64,000 nucleotides of DNA from Streptomyces sp. NBC_01551 (GCF_026339935.1 NZ_JAPEPX010000001.1:4831501-4895500), one strand, 5' to 3'; shown: positions 1-9,004, counted from the stretch's first letter. Notes: generated by a model from the letters alone, not told the origin. Made by a program: numbers and translations.

Positions 1-677
1 GGCACCGGGGTGCCGTCGTCCAGCAGCACACTGCCGCTTCGGGTCTGGGAGTCGTACGTATACGCGGTCGCCTGCATACGGGCACTGTATCGGGCCGTGT
101 GCCGCCCCACGCCGAGGGCGAGGGCGGTCCGCAGATCCGCCGCCGTGTCCACGTCCCGGCGCACGCTGTCGACACCCGCCAGGGCCATTTCCACCGCCCC
201 CGAGGCGGAATGCCGGGCCCGCGAGGGGCCGCCGAACGAGGGTGCCAATTCCACGTCCGGAGCAGCGGAAAGCAAGGTCGTCCCGATTCCCGCCGCATCC
301 GCCAGAAATGCCCGGGGAAATGCCGAAGCGGTTTCGAGCACGCGTAGCAATTCCGGTGGGCGCAGCGCCGGCAGGTCCGCGTTCATCGCGGCCACGGCGC
401 AGCCCGGGCGGCCCGCCCGTACCGCCCGCGCCCCGTGGGCCAGCGCCGCGTTGAGCCCGGCCCCGGGGACGTCCGGGACGATCCGGGCGCCGAGCCGGGC
501 CAGTTCCGGCCCGGCCAGCGAGTCGTCCGTGACGACCACCACATCGGCGACCGCCGCGCAGGCCAGGGCGCCCGCCACGGTGTCCTGCGCGAACGCCAGC
601 GCGAGCCCCGGACGCCATGCGCCCACCGCCGCCGCGAGACGGCTCTTGCCCACGGCCAAGGGCTTCAGCGGGACCAC
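1..677 (-). CDS. cofC: 2-phospho-L-lactate guanylyltransferase (CofC), 3' end cut by window edge
   Basis: Partial gene; the frame stays open to the left edge. The translation opens with VVPLKPLAVGKSRL, the nucleotide-binding opening of CofC-type guanylyltransferases, followed by a VVVVTDD strand, the MNADLPAL metal-binding motif and a RRDVDT/AADL segment. CofC activates 2-phospholactate (or a related phospho-acid) with GTP in coenzyme F420 synthesis in the cytoplasm. The start is uncertain. The GTG at 677 lies inside the first strand, and family members usually have a few residues before it. The codons upstream (GTC ACG AGC ACC GTA TGG AGT) contain no standard start, although a GGAGGGGAAGGAG stretch sits just before them. 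It is divergent from plsC. Confidence 0.85.
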   Translation of the reverse strand, partial: MVPLKPLAVGKSRLAAAVGAWRPGLALAFAQDTVAGALACAAVADVVVVTDDSLAGPELARLGARIVPDVPGAGLNAALAHGARAVRAGRPGCAVAAMNADLPALRPPELLRVLETASAFPRAFLADAAGIGTTLLSAAPDVELAPSFGGPSRARHSASGAVEMALAGVDSVRRDVDTAADLRTALALGVGRHTARYSARMQATAYTYDSQTRSGSVLLDDGTPV

Positions 678-742
678 CAGACTCCATACGGTGCTCGTGA
701 CCGACTCCTTCCCCTCCGGCGCGCTCCCGCGCCCGCGTAGAC

Positions 743-764
743 CATGGCCGGGTCATGGCCGGGT
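743..764 (+). repeat. 11-bp tandem repeat in the cofC-plsC divergent region
   Basis: CATGGCCGGGT occurs twice head to tail, followed by a third partial CATGCC. It lies between two divergent genes and one unit is about one helical turn, so it could bind a regulator. It could equally be chance in a GC-rich spacer. No other structure was recognised in 678-922. Confidence 0.4.
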
Positions 765-922
765 CATGCCTCGGCCCATTGTCGCCTTCACCCGGCCCAC
801 CCGGGGGTTGGCTGCCACGAGCGGGGCGTACGGTGTTCTCGACAGCGACCGGAATCCGGGGCCACACTTGTCCGGCCGACGAGTGCCCAATCCACACGCC
901 GGTCCTAGAGGAAGGTGTTCGA

Positions 923-1675
923 GTGTCCCGCCGCAGAATCGGCTTCTGGTACCGCCTGGCAGCGGTGATCGCGAAACCGCCGCTGGTAGTGCTCTTCAAG
1001 CGGGACTGGCGGGGAATGGAGCACATTCCGGCCGAGGGCGGATTTATCACCGCCGTCAATCACAACTCGTATCTGGACCCGCTGTCGTACGCGCACTTCC
1101 AGTACAACACCGGCCGGGTGCCGCGATTGCTCGCGAAGGCCGCCCTCTTCAAGGTGCCTTTTGTCGGCTCGATCCTGCGCGGGTCAGGCCAGATCCCCGT
1201 CTACCGGGAGTCCACCAACGCCCTGGACGCATTCCGGGCCGCCGTGGCCGCCATCGAGACCGGCGAATGCGTGGCCTTTTACCCGGAGGGCACCCTCACC
1301 CGGGACCCCGACATGTGGCCGATGGCCGGCAAGACCGGCGCCGCCCGCGTCGCGCTGATGACCAGGGCGCCCGTCATTCCGGTGGCCCAGTGGGGCGCGA
1401 ACCTCGCGATGCCGCCCTACGCCAAGGAGAACAAGATCCGGCTGTTCCCGCGCAAGACCCTCCGGGTGATGGCCGGACCGCCCGTCGACCTCTCCGAGTT
1501 CTACGACCGCGAACCCACCCCGGACGTCCTCAGGGACGCCACGGAGGCCATCATGGCGGCCATCACCGCGCTCCTGGAGGAGCTGCGGGGCGAGCGGGCG
1601 CCCGAGCAGCCGTACGACCATCGCAAGGCCCGGGCGCAACAGCGGCGACAGGCCGCGGGGGAGGACAGCAAGTGA
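923..1675 (+). CDS. plsC: 1-acyl-sn-glycerol-3-phosphate acyltransferase (PlsC family)
   Basis: A 250-residue acyltransferase that should transfer an acyl group to lysophosphatidate at the inner membrane face in phospholipid synthesis. The family motifs are present: NHNSYLD (NHX4D, His47-Asp52) and FYPEGT (about 119-124), with the intervening arginine motif near GQIPVYRE. The GTG at 923 is preferred over the in-frame ATG at 755, because the upstream 56 codons contain the tandem repeat and lack family similarity, and because GAGGAAGG sits just before 923. It overlaps gpsA through GTGA, which fits a glycerolipid operon: GpsA makes glycerol-3-phosphate, the precursor of the PlsC substrate. Confidence 0.92.
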   Translation: MSRRRIGFWYRLAAVIAKPPLVVLFKRDWRGMEHIPAEGGFITAVNHNSYLDPLSYAHFQYNTGRVPRLLAKAALFKVPFVGSILRGSGQIPVYRESTNALDAFRAAVAAIETGECVAFYPEGTLTRDPDMWPMAGKTGAARVALMTRAPVIPVAQWGANLAMPPYAKENKIRLFPRKTLRVMAGPPVDLSEFYDREPTPDVLRDATEAIMAAITALLEELRGERAPEQPYDHRKARAQQRRQAAGEDSK

Positions 1676-2682
1676 CACGTCCCGTGAAGGCAGCCGTCTA
1701 CGGAACCGGCTCCTGGGGCACGGCCTTCGGCATGGTGCTCGCCGACGCCGGCTGCGAGGTGACCCTCTGGGGCCGCCGCCAGGAGGTCGTCGACGCCATC
1801 AACACCGGCCGGACCAACCCGGACTACTTCCCCGGCGTCGAACTCCCCGCCAACATGCGGGCCACCGCCGACGCCGCCGAGGCGGCCCGCGGCGCCGACT
1901 TCGCCGTCCTCGCCATCCCCTCCCAGACCCTGCGCGGCAACCTCGCCGAATGGGCCCCGCTGCTGCCCGCCGACACCGTGCTCGTCTCCCTGATGAAGGG
2001 CATCGAACTCGGCAGCGCCAAGCGGATGAGCGAGGTCATCGAGGAGGTGGCCAAGGTCCCCGCCGAGCGCGTCGCCGTCGTCACCGGCCCCAACCTCGCC
2101 CGCGAGATCGTCGCCCGCCAGCCCGCCGCGTCCGTGGTGGCCTGCGTGGACGAGGCCGTCGCCCGGCGGCTCCAGGCCGCCTGCCACACCCCGTACTTCC
2201 GCCCGTACACCAGCACCGACGTCATCGGCTGCGAACTCGGCGGCGCCGTCAAGAACGTCATCGGCCTCGCCGTCGGCATCGCGGACGGCATGGGCCTCGG
2301 CGACAACACCAAGGGCTCGCTCATCACCCGCGGCCTTGCCGAAGCCACCCGCCTGGGTCTCGCGATGGGCGCCGACCCGCTCACCTTCTCCGGCCTCGCG
2401 GGCCTCGGCGACCTGGTCGCCACCTGCTCCTCACCGCTCTCCCGGAACCACACCTTCGGCACCAACCTCGGCCGCGGGATGACCCTGGAGGAGACCATCG
2501 CGGTCACGAAGCAGACCGCCGAAGGGGTCAAGTCCTGCCAGTCGGTGGCCGATCTGGCACGGCGCCACGAAGTGGACATGCCGATCACCGACACCGTCGT
2601 CGACATCGTCCACCACGGCAAGCCCCCACTGGTCGCGCTGAAGGAGCTGATGGGACGCAGCGCCAAACCGGAACGCCGCTGA
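1672..2682 (+). CDS. gpsA: NAD(P)-dependent glycerol-3-phosphate dehydrogenase
   Basis: 336 residues. It reduces dihydroxyacetone phosphate to sn-glycerol-3-phosphate for phospholipid backbones. The N-terminal Rossmann motif GTGSWG is at residues 11-16. The C-terminal catalytic region has GGAVKNVIGLAVGIADG and GDNTKGSLITRG with the conserved lysines. The start GTG at 1672 is fixed by its GTGA overlap with the plsC stop, so translational coupling is likely. Length is normal for the family. Confidence 0.96.
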   Translation: MTRPVKAAVYGTGSWGTAFGMVLADAGCEVTLWGRRQEVVDAINTGRTNPDYFPGVELPANMRATADAAEAARGADFAVLAIPSQTLRGNLAEWAPLLPADTVLVSLMKGIELGSAKRMSEVIEEVAKVPAERVAVVTGPNLAREIVARQPAASVVACVDEAVARRLQAACHTPYFRPYTSTDVIGCELGGAVKNVIGLAVGIADGMGLGDNTKGSLITRGLAEATRLGLAMGADPLTFSGLAGLGDLVATCSSPLSRNHTFGTNLGRGMTLEETIAVTKQTAEGVKSCQSVADLARRHEVDMPITDTVVDIVHHGKPPLVALKELMGRSAKPERR

Positions 2683-2721
2683 CTCCATTCCGGACGTGTG
2701 AGCGGGTATCGTCGTGGCGAT

Positions 2722-3879
2722 ATGAGCAGCGAGAACCTCCCCCAGACCCCTGAGCAGCAGGGCCGCAAGCCCCGCGTGGCCGTCGTGTTCGGCGGCCGCA
2801 GCTCGGAACACGCCATCTCGGTCGTCACCGCGGGCGCCGTGCTGCGCTCCATCGACCGGTCCAAGTACGAGGTGCTGCCCATCGGCATCACCACCGACGG
2901 CCGGTGGGCGCTGACCGCCGACGAGCCGTCCCGGATGGCCATCGCCGACCGGAAGCTCCCCAACGTCGACGACCTGGCCGACTCCGAGGACGGCGCCGTC
3001 GTGCTCTCGGTCGACCCCGCCAACCGCGAGGTCGTCTACACCGAGCCGGGCGCCGTCCCCAAGGCCCTGGGCGAGGTCGACGTCGTCTTCCCGATGCTGC
3101 ACGGCCCGTACGGCGAGGACGGCACCCTCCAGGGGCTGCTGGAGCTCGCCGGGATCCCGTACGTCGGCTCCGGCGTCCTCGCCTCGGCCGTCGGCCAGGA
3201 CAAGGACTACATGAAGCGGGTGTTCACGTCCTTCGGGCTGAACGTCGGCCCGTACGTCACCATCCGCCCCCGCGAGTGGACCGTCGACCCCGACGCCGCC
3301 CGCGGCCGGATCCTGGACTTCGCCGACGAGCACGGCTGGCCGCTGTTCATCAAGCCCGCCCGGGCCGGCTCCTCGATCGGCATCACCAAGGTCGACGACG
3401 TCTCCGGCCTGGACGCGGCGATCCACGAGGCCCAGCAGCACGACCCGAAGATCATCGTCGAGGCGCTGCTGCGCGGCCGCGAGATCGAGTGCGGCGTGCT
3501 GGAATTCGAGGACGGGCCGCGCGCGAGCGTCCCCGCCGAGATCCCGCCGGTCTCCAGCCACGACTTCTACGACTTCGAGGCGAAGTACATCGACTCCGCC
3601 TCCGGAATCGTGCCCGCCCCGCTCACGCCGGAGCAGACCGACGAGGTGCGGCGGCTCGCGATCGAGGCTTTCGAGGCCGCGTCCTGCGAGGGCCTGGTGC
3701 GTGCCGACTTCTTCCTCACCGAGGACGGCACCTTCGTCATCAACGAGATCAACACCATGCCCGGCTTCACGCCGATCTCCATGTACCCGCGCATGTGGCA
3801 GGAGTCCGGCGTCGAGTACCAGGAACTGGTCGACCGCCTGATCCAGGCCGCCCTGCGCCGCTCCACCGGGCTGCGCTAG
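2722..3879 (+). CDS. ddl: D-alanine--D-alanine ligase
   Basis: A 385-residue ATP-grasp ligase that makes the D-Ala-D-Ala dipeptide for peptidoglycan precursors. The N-terminal FGGRSSEH motif, the serine-rich P-loop KPARAGSSIGI, and the C-terminal metal-binding segment FVINEINTMPGFT are all visible. The ATG at 2722 is chosen over the in-frame GTG at 2698 because the latter lies only 16 bases from the gpsA stop and adds a non-family leader. It is third in the plsC-gpsA-ddl run, grouping envelope synthesis genes. A strong hairpin follows. Confidence 0.96.
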   Translation: MSSENLPQTPEQQGRKPRVAVVFGGRSSEHAISVVTAGAVLRSIDRSKYEVLPIGITTDGRWALTADEPSRMAIADRKLPNVDDLADSEDGAVVLSVDPANREVVYTEPGAVPKALGEVDVVFPMLHGPYGEDGTLQGLLELAGIPYVGSGVLASAVGQDKDYMKRVFTSFGLNVGPYVTIRPREWTVDPDAARGRILDFADEHGWPLFIKPARAGSSIGITKVDDVSGLDAAIHEAQQHDPKIIVEALLRGREIECGVLEFEDGPRASVPAEIPPVSSHDFYDFEAKYIDSASGIVPAPLTPEQTDEVRRLAIEAFEAASCEGLVRADFFLTEDGTFVINEINTMPGFTPISMYPRMWQESGVEYQELVDRLIQAALRRSTGLR

Positions 3880-3900
3880 CCGCGCGTCCAGCCGTACGAC

Positions 3901-3937
3901 AGCGACCGCCCGCCGGGACATCCGGCGGGCGGTCGCT
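3901..3937. terminator. Bidirectional terminator hairpin between ddl and DUF3515 gene
   Basis: A perfect 16-bp stem (3901-3916 with 3922-3937) around a five-base loop GACAT lies between convergent ddl and the DUF3515 gene. There is no T-run, as is usual for Streptomyces terminators. Confidence 0.8.
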
Positions 3938-3973
3938 GTGAGAACGGGGGGCAACGGGCTACGGCCCCTGACG

Positions 3974-4468
3974 TCAGTAGGACGAGATGCCCTTGGGCAC
4001 GGCCTCGCCCACCGCGGCGGACAGTCCGACGAGCAGGCCCGCGTCCGTGCCATGCTCCTTGTCGACCTGCACCTCCGTGTACGCCAGCCGCAGCCCGGTG
4101 GTGAAGCGGGCACCGCCGTCGGGCAGCCGCTCCACCAGCCAGCTGACCCCGTTGACCTCCAGGCCGTCCAGATCCGGATCGGCCATCTTGGGGGGCTTGG
4201 GGATACCGCACCGCAGTACGATCGCCGAGCCGCCCCACGCGGCCGTCAGATCCGACGCGGGCCGGGTGGTGGTCCGCGCCAGGCCGGCCACCTTCTCCGG
4301 GAGCTTCTCGTGCAGTGCCGCACAGAGCCCCGCGACGTCGGCGGGCGGCGTGGGCGGCGGATCCACCCGGGCCTCGGAATCGCCCGGGGCACAGCCCGCG
4401 AGGGCCAGGACGGCCGCCAGGGTGGGCAGGGCGAGCAGACGGAACGGCCGGCGGTGGAGGGACATCAC
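3974..4468 (-). CDS. DUF3515 family lipoprotein
   Basis: 164 residues starting MMSLHRRPFRLLALP, with a signal peptide and the lipobox LALAGC (Cys about residue 27), so it is probably anchored on the outer membrane face. The mature part resembles the DUF3515 family (DLTAAWGGSAIVLRCG, then GVSWLVERLPDG), which is widespread in actinobacteria next to ddl and thiL. No enzymatic motif is visible and the function is unknown. The second ATG (4465) is an equally possible start. It is convergent with ddl. Confidence 0.85.
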   Translation of the reverse strand: MMSLHRRPFRLLALPTLAAVLALAGCAPGDSEARVDPPPTPPADVAGLCAALHEKLPEKVAGLARTTTRPASDLTAAWGGSAIVLRCGIPKPPKMADPDLDGLEVNGVSWLVERLPDGGARFTTGLRLAYTEVQVDKEHGTDAGLLVGLSAAVGEAVPKGISSY

Positions 4469-4488
4469 CGGCCAAGAGTAGACGGGGG

Positions 4489-4722
4489 CTACAGATGGAC
4501 CACCGGGCAGGTCAAGGTGCGGGTGATCCCCTCCACCTGCTGGACCTTGGCGACCACCATGCGGCCGAGTTCGTCCACGGTGTCGGCCTGGGCGCGGACG
4601 ATCACGTCGTACGGGCCCGTCACGTCCTCCGCCTGGATCACCCCCGGGATCTGGCCGATGGACTCGGCGACGAACGACGCCTTGCCCACCTCGGTCTGGA
4701 TAAGGATGTACGCCTGTACCAC
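4489..4722 (-). CDS. Stand-alone Lrp/AsnC RAM-domain protein
   Basis: 77 residues (VVQAYILIQTEVGK...) matching only the C-terminal ligand-binding/oligomerisation (RAM) domain of Lrp/AsnC regulators. There is no helix-turn-helix. Such proteins form beta-alpha-beta dimers that bind small molecules such as amino acids and may co-assemble with full-length Lrp proteins. The GTG start is well placed behind GGAGG (4728-4732). It follows the same direction as the DUF3515 gene with a 20-base gap and is divergent from thiL. The ligand cannot be told from sequence. Confidence 0.85.
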   Translation of the reverse strand: MVQAYILIQTEVGKASFVAESIGQIPGVIQAEDVTGPYDVIVRAQADTVDELGRMVVAKVQQVEGITRTLTCPVVHL

Positions 4723-4890
4723 GGAACCTCCAGGGCGGCCACGAGGATCATTTCCCCTAACCTTCGGATGGGCCCAGGGAGATCACGCGGGCCCGGGGAA
4801 GAAGGGACGCCACGGTACCGCGTCGCCGAGCGCCGCGGGGAGACCCGGGGGCCCGGCGCCACGCACGGCGGGGCGTACGAAGAGCAGAAG

Positions 4891-4908
4891 TTGACGTATC
4901 TGTTGACG
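4891..4908 (+). promoter_or_regulatory. Tandem TTGACG -35-like elements upstream of thiL
   Basis: Two TTGACG hexamers (4891-4896 and 4903-4908) lie 60-77 bases upstream of the thiL ATG. No good TANNNT -10 was found at the right spacing, so this is a weak promoter call. Confidence 0.35.
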
Positions 4909-4967
4909 GTACCCAGAGCTGTGACGGCTCGCGACCGCAAGCGGACTGGGCAAGAAGGGGCACAGCG

Positions 4968-5951
4968 ATGAAGGGCACTGTGGGCGAGCTGGGGGAGTTC
5001 GGGCTCATTCGAGAGCTCACCTCACGGCTCACCACCACCCCGGCGGTCCGGCTCGGACCCGGCGACGACGCCGCGGTGGTGTCGGCCCCCGACCGGCGGG
5101 TCGTGGCGAGCACGGACATCCTGCTCGAAGGCAGGCACTTCCGCCGCGACTGGTCCACCGCCTACGACGTCGGCCGCAAGGCCGCCGCGCAGAACCTCGC
5201 CGACATCGCCGCCATGGGCGCGGTGCCGACCGCGCTGCTGCTCGGCCTCGTCGTCCCGGCCGAACTGCCGGTCACCTGGCCCACCGAGCTGATGGACGGC
5301 CTGCGCGACGAGTGCCAGGTCGCCGGCGCGGCCGTCGTCGGCGGCGACGTCGTCCGCGGCGACACCATCACCGTGGCCATCACCGCCCTCGGCGACCTGC
5401 GCAACCACGAGCCCGTGCTGCGCTCCGGCGCCCAGCCCGGCGACGTCGTCGCCGTCACCGGCTGGCTCGGCTGGTCCGCCGCCGGTTTCGCGGTGCTCTC
5501 GCGCGGCTTCCGCTCACCGCGGGCCTTCGTCGAGGCGCACCGGCGCCCCGAGCCGCCGTACCACGCCGGCCCCGCGGCCGCCGGACTCGGCGCCACCGCC
5601 ATGACGGACGTCAGCGACGGCCTGATCGCCGACCTCGGGCACATCGCCGAGGCCAGCAAGGTACGGATCGACCTGCGCTCGGCCGCCGTGGACATCCCGA
5701 CCCAGATGCACGACATCGGCCAGGCCGTCGGCGTGGACCCGCTCCAGTGGGTGCTCACCGGGGGAGAGGACCACGCGATCGTGGCGACCTTCCCGCCCGA
5801 CGTGAAGCTCCCGGCCCGCTGGAAGGTCATCGGGGAGGTGCTGAACCCCTCCGCGCAGCCCCAGGTGACCGTGGACGGTGCTCCCTGGCACACCACCGGC
5901 GGCTGGGACCACTTCGGCGCCGACCCGGCCCCCGAGGACGCCCCCCGGTGA
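4968..5951 (+). CDS. thiL: Thiamine-monophosphate kinase
   Basis: 327 residues. It phosphorylates thiamine monophosphate to thiamine diphosphate, the last step of cofactor synthesis. The PurM-like fold signatures are present: GPGDDAAVV near the N-terminus, [27 protein letters not shown], the [10 protein letters not shown] strand, and [16 protein letters not shown]. The ATG at 4968 is followed directly by the family-typical [10 protein letters not shown]. It overlaps thiD by GTGA, so the two kinases of the thiamine pathway are translated as a pair. Confidence 0.95.
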   Translation: MKGTVGELGEFGLIRELTSRLTTTPAVRLGPGDDAAVVSAPDRRVVASTDILLEGRHFRRDWSTAYDVGRKAAAQNLADIAAMGAVPTALLLGLVVPAELPVTWPTELMDGLRDECQVAGAAVVGGDVVRGDTITVAITALGDLRNHEPVLRSGAQPGDVVAVTGWLGWSAAGFAVLSRGFRSPRAFVEAHRRPEPPYHAGPAAAGLGATAMTDVSDGLIADLGHIAEASKVRIDLRSAAVDIPTQMHDIGQAVGVDPLQWVLTGGEDHAIVATFPPDVKLPARWKVIGEVLNPSAQPQVTVDGAPWHTTGGWDHFGADPAPEDAPR

Positions 5952-6751
5952 CCGCCGCCCCGCCGCTGTGCCTGACCGTCGCCGGATCCGACTCCGGCGG
6001 CGGCGCGGGCATCCAGGCCGACCTCAAGACCATGCTGGCGCTCGGCGTCCACGGGATGAGCGTGGTGACCGCCGTGACCGCGCAGAACTCGCTCGGGGTG
6101 AAGGGCGCCTGGGAGCTGCCGGCCGAGGCCGTCAGGGCGCAGTACCGGGCCGTGGTGGACGACATCGGCGTGCGGGCGGTGAAGACCGGGATGCTGTCAT
6201 CCGCCGTGCTGGTCGAGACGGTCGCCGAACTGCTCGCCGGCACCCCCGCCCCCGCCGTCGTGGACCCCGTCGGCGTCTCCAAGCACGGGGACGCGCTGCT
6301 CGCCTCCTCGGCGCTGGAAGCCGTACGCAAGGAACTGCTGCCCCGGGCCACCGTGGCCACACCGAACCTGGACGAGGTCGCCCAGCTCACCGGGGTGGCC
6401 GTGGAGAGCGAGGACGACATGCGGCGGGCCGCCGACGCGGTCCTCGGGTACGGGCCCCGCTGGGCGCTGATCAAGGGCGGCCACCTCGCGGCGCACGGGA
6501 GCGAGGCCGTGGACCTGCTGACGGACGGGGCCGACGAGCTGTGGCTGCGCGCGCCCCGGCACGACAACCGGCACACGCACGGCACGGGCTGCACCCTGGC
6601 GAGCGCCATCGCGGCCGGCCTGGCCAAGGGCCTGGAGGTCCCGGCGGCCGTCACGGCGGCCAAGGAGTACGTCACGGGCGCCATCGCCGCCGGCTTCGCC
6701 CTGGGCGGCGGCATCGGGCCGGTGGACCACGCCTGGCAGTGGCGCCGCTGA
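5948..6751 (+). CDS. thiD: Hydroxymethylpyrimidine/phosphomethylpyrimidine kinase
   Basis: 267 residues, ribokinase-like. It phosphorylates HMP and HMP-P for the pyrimidine half of thiamine. The N-terminal [18 protein letters not shown] and the C-terminal ATP/anion-hole motif [18 protein letters not shown] are family hallmarks. The GTG at 5948 overlaps the thiL stop (GTGA). The same reading frame extends further upstream inside thiL, but that part is a shadow. Confidence 0.95.
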   Translation: MTAAPPLCLTVAGSDSGGGAGIQADLKTMLALGVHGMSVVTAVTAQNSLGVKGAWELPAEAVRAQYRAVVDDIGVRAVKTGMLSSAVLVETVAELLAGTPAPAVVDPVGVSKHGDALLASSALEAVRKELLPRATVATPNLDEVAQLTGVAVESEDDMRRAADAVLGYGPRWALIKGGHLAAHGSEAVDLLTDGADELWLRAPRHDNRHTHGTGCTLASAIAAGLAKGLEVPAAVTAAKEYVTGAIAAGFALGGGIGPVDHAWQWRR

Positions 6752-6770
6752 GCGCCGGCGGGACGGAAAA

Positions 6771-6798
6771 GACCACCGCGTCACGTGACGCGGTGGTC
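6771..6798. terminator. Palindromic terminator after thiD
   Basis: A perfect 28-bp palindrome (14+14, GACCACCGCGTCAC and its complement) begins 19 bases after the thiD stop. It is preceded by AAAA and followed by TCTCTC, so it could act in both directions with the second hairpin downstream. Confidence 0.75.
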
Positions 6799-6811
6799 TC
6801 TCTCGGGTCCT

Positions 6812-6839
6812 CGCCGTTCGGGCAACGCCGTTCGGGCAA
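6812..6839. repeat. Tandem 14-bp direct repeat between two terminator hairpins
   Basis: CGCCGTTCGGGCAA occurs twice in immediate tandem (6812-6825, 6826-6839), sandwiched between the thiD and rpmB terminators. Confidence 0.7.
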
Positions 6840-6844
6840 GGCAA

Positions 6845-6874
6845 AAGGCCGGTCCACCAGGGTGGACCGGCCTT
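6845..6874. terminator. Terminator hairpin downstream of rpmB
   Basis: A perfect 14-bp stem AAGGCCGGTCCACC with its complement and a two-base loop lies 38 bases beyond the rpmB stop. It is flanked by A-rich and T-containing ends, giving a factor-independent terminator for minus-strand rpmB. Confidence 0.8.
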
Positions 6875-6912
6875 CTTGGCAACCGGAAGGGGCTGCGCTA
6901 CGACGGGTGGCG

Positions 6913-7098
6913 TCAGCGCGAGACCTTGCCGGCCTTGATGCACGAGGTGCAGGCGTTGAGGCGCTTCGGCGTCCCATTGACCACGGCACGGACGCGCTGG
7001 ATGTTCGGGTTCCAGCGACGCGAGGTGCGGCGGTGCGAGTGGGAGATGTTGTTGCCGAAGCTCGGCCCCTTGGCGCAAACGTCGCAGTTGGCAGCCAC
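6913..7098 (-). CDS. rpmB: 50S ribosomal protein L28 (zinc-binding form)
   Basis: 61 residues ([20 protein letters not shown]...), a complete L28. It carries CDVC near the N-terminus and CTSC near the C-terminus, the four-cysteine zinc-ribbon (C+) version. Streptomycetes commonly encode a second cysteine-free L28 elsewhere that is induced on zinc starvation. It is divergent from the DAK2 gene and followed by its own hairpin terminator. Confidence 0.97.
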   Translation of the reverse strand: MAANCDVCAKGPSFGNNISHSHRRTSRRWNPNIQRVRAVVNGTPKRLNACTSCIKAGKVSR

Positions 7099-7348
7099 AG
7101 GTCACTCCAAAGACTTCAGATGCACTTACAGTGAAATCCGGCGCACCGGATCAGAAGTCTGAGGAAGTCTGAGTGGTTTGCCGGGGGAATGGCCCGACTC
7201 TCGTCGGGCAACCGGAGCAGCATACAACGACTGCGTCCGTCCAAGAAAACTACCATGACCGCCGCCGACCCCGCCCCGGGGTCCCGGGGTGCGGGCCGCC
7301 CTTCGTTACCCTGCGGTGAACCCCGGCCCGCACAAGGAGGAACGCCCG

Positions 7349-9004
7349 GTGCCGCACGAGCCTCAGCCGCACACCCTCGACGCCGAAGCGGTGCGCACCT
7401 GGAGCTCGCTCGCCCTGGCCGCACTGGGCCGGGCCCGCGAGGACATCGACGCGATCAACGTCTACCCGGTCGCGGACGCCGACACGGGCACCAACCTCTA
7501 CCTGACCGCCGAGTCCGCCGACCGCGCCCTGGACGCCGCCTTCGGGCACGGGTCCGCGGACGTGAGCGACGCCACAGCCCGGCCCTCCCTGTCCGAGGCG
7601 GTACGGGCCTACGCGCACGGCGCGCTCATAGGCGCCCGGGGCAACTCCGGGACGATCCTGGCGCAGCTGCTGCGCGGGGTCGCCGACGTGCTCGGCGCCG
7701 AGCCCGAGGGGCGCGGCCCCGGCCCGCTGCTCGCGCAGGCGCTGACCCGGGCCGCCGAGGAGGCTTACCAGGCCGTCGCGCACCCGGTCGAGGGCACCAT
7801 GCTCACCGTCGCGGGCGCCGCCGCGCGGGCCGGCGAGGCCGTCGGGAGCGCTGCCGGGACCGCCGCCGACGTGGCCCGGGCGGCCTACGACGGGGCCCGC
7901 GCGGCCCTGGCGGAGACCCCGGGGCAGCTGGCCGCGCTGGGGCGGGCCGGGGTGGTCGACGCCGGGGGCTGCGGGCTGGTCGCCGTACTCGGGGCGCTGT
8001 GGCAGGCGCTGTCCGGGCAGGAACCCGAGCGGGAGCCCGTACGCGGGCGGGCCGTGTCGGTGCCGCGGGCGCCGGAGCCGTGCGCCGAGGAGCAGGGCGG
8101 ACCCGCGTACGAGGTGATCTACCTGCTGGAGGCCACCGAGGCGGCGGTGGGGGCGCTCCGCGCCCGGCTCGACGGACTCGGCGACTCCCTGGTGGTGGTC
8201 GGCGGCGACGGGCTCTGGAACGTCCACGTCCACGTCGACGACCCCGGCGCGGCGGTGGAGGCCGGCGTGGTCGCCGGGCGGCCGTACCGGATCCGCATCA
8301 CCCACTTCGGCGACGAGCGACGCCGCGGCCGCGGCGAGCGCGCCCAGCGGGCCGTGGTCGCCGTGGTCCCCGGCGAGGGGCTGGCCGGGCTGTGCGCCGA
8401 GGCGGGCGCCACCACCGTGCTCGCCCGGCCCGGTGAGGTCCCGGCCGCGGCGGAACTGGCCGACGCCATCCGGCGGGCCCACGCCCGCGAGGTGGTGCTG
8501 CTGCCGGGCGGCGCCGACTGGCGGGCGGCCGCCGGTGCCGCCGCCGAACAGGCCCGGGCCGACGGCGTGCGGGTGGCCGTGATCCCGACCCGGTCCGCCG
8601 TGCAGGGGCTGGCCGCGCTGGCCGTGCACGACCCGGAGGGCAGCTTCGACGAGGACGTGGTCGCCATGACCGCCGCCGCCGGCGCCACCCGGTACGCGGA
8701 ACTGGCCGTCGCCGAACGCCAGTCGTTCACCTCCGCCGGGATCTGCCAGGCCGGGGACGTCCTCGGCCTGATCGACGGGGACGTCGCCGTCATCGGCGCG
8801 GGCCTGGCGCAGACCGCCGAGGCGGTGCTGGAGCGGATGCTCGGCTCCGGCGGCGAACTCGTCACGCTGGTCCTCGGACCGGAGGTGCCCGACGCCCTCG
8901 CCGAGCACCTGGAGGCCTACGTACAGCACGGGCACCTGGCCGTGGACACCGTCACCTACCGGGGCGGGCGGTACTCGGCGCCGCTCCTCATCGGGGTCGA
9001 ATAG
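7349..9004 (+). CDS. DAK2 domain protein (FakA/YloV family)
   Basis: 551 residues. The N-terminal DAK2 domain carries the nucleotide/metal motif INVYPVADADTGTN and GARGNSGTILAQLLRG. The middle and C-terminal parts match FakA-like proteins (VVVVGGDGLWNVHVHVDDPG, then DegV-like segments with ITSAGICQAGDVLGLI-type sequence). FakA phosphorylates fatty acids held by FakB partners, and linkage to recG is conserved in many Gram-positives. No fakB gene is seen here. The GTG at 7349 follows AAGGAGG (7334-7340), which decides the start against the upstream in-frame codon at 7289. Confidence 0.85.
   Translation: MPHEPQPHTLDAEAVRTWSSLALAALGRAREDIDAINVYPVADADTGTNLYLTAESADRALDAAFGHGSADVSDATARPSLSEAVRAYAHGALIGARGNSGTILAQLLRGVADVLGAEPEGRGPGPLLAQALTRAAEEAYQAVAHPVEGTMLTVAGAAARAGEAVGSAAGTAADVARAAYDGARAALAETPGQLAALGRAGVVDAGGCGLVAVLGALWQALSGQEPEREPVRGRAVSVPRAPEPCAEEQGGPAYEVIYLLEATEAAVGALRARLDGLGDSLVVVGGDGLWNVHVHVDDPGAAVEAGVVAGRPYRIRITHFGDERRRGRGERAQRAVVAVVPGEGLAGLCAEAGATTVLARPGEVPAAAELADAIRRAHAREVVLLPGGADWRAAAGAAAEQARADGVRVAVIPTRSAVQGLAALAVHDPEGSFDEDVVAMTAAAGATRYAELAVAERQSFTSAGICQAGDVLGLIDGDVAVIGAGLAQTAEAVLERMLGSGGELVTLVLGPEVPDALAEHLEAYVQHGHLAVDTVTYRGGRYSAPLLIGVE

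Noticed and set aside
10..1671. Long plus-strand open frame leading into gpsA
   Set aside because: It is antisense to cofC and out of frame with plsC. Only the part from 1672 shows family sequence; the rest is Arg/Ala/Pro-rich shadow translation.
1824..4113. Two overlapping long minus-strand frames opposite gpsA and ddl
   Set aside because: Composition is typical of antisense frames in GC-rich genes (runs of Arg/Ser/Ala or Gly/Val/Asp), with no motif, and they overlap well-supported genes.
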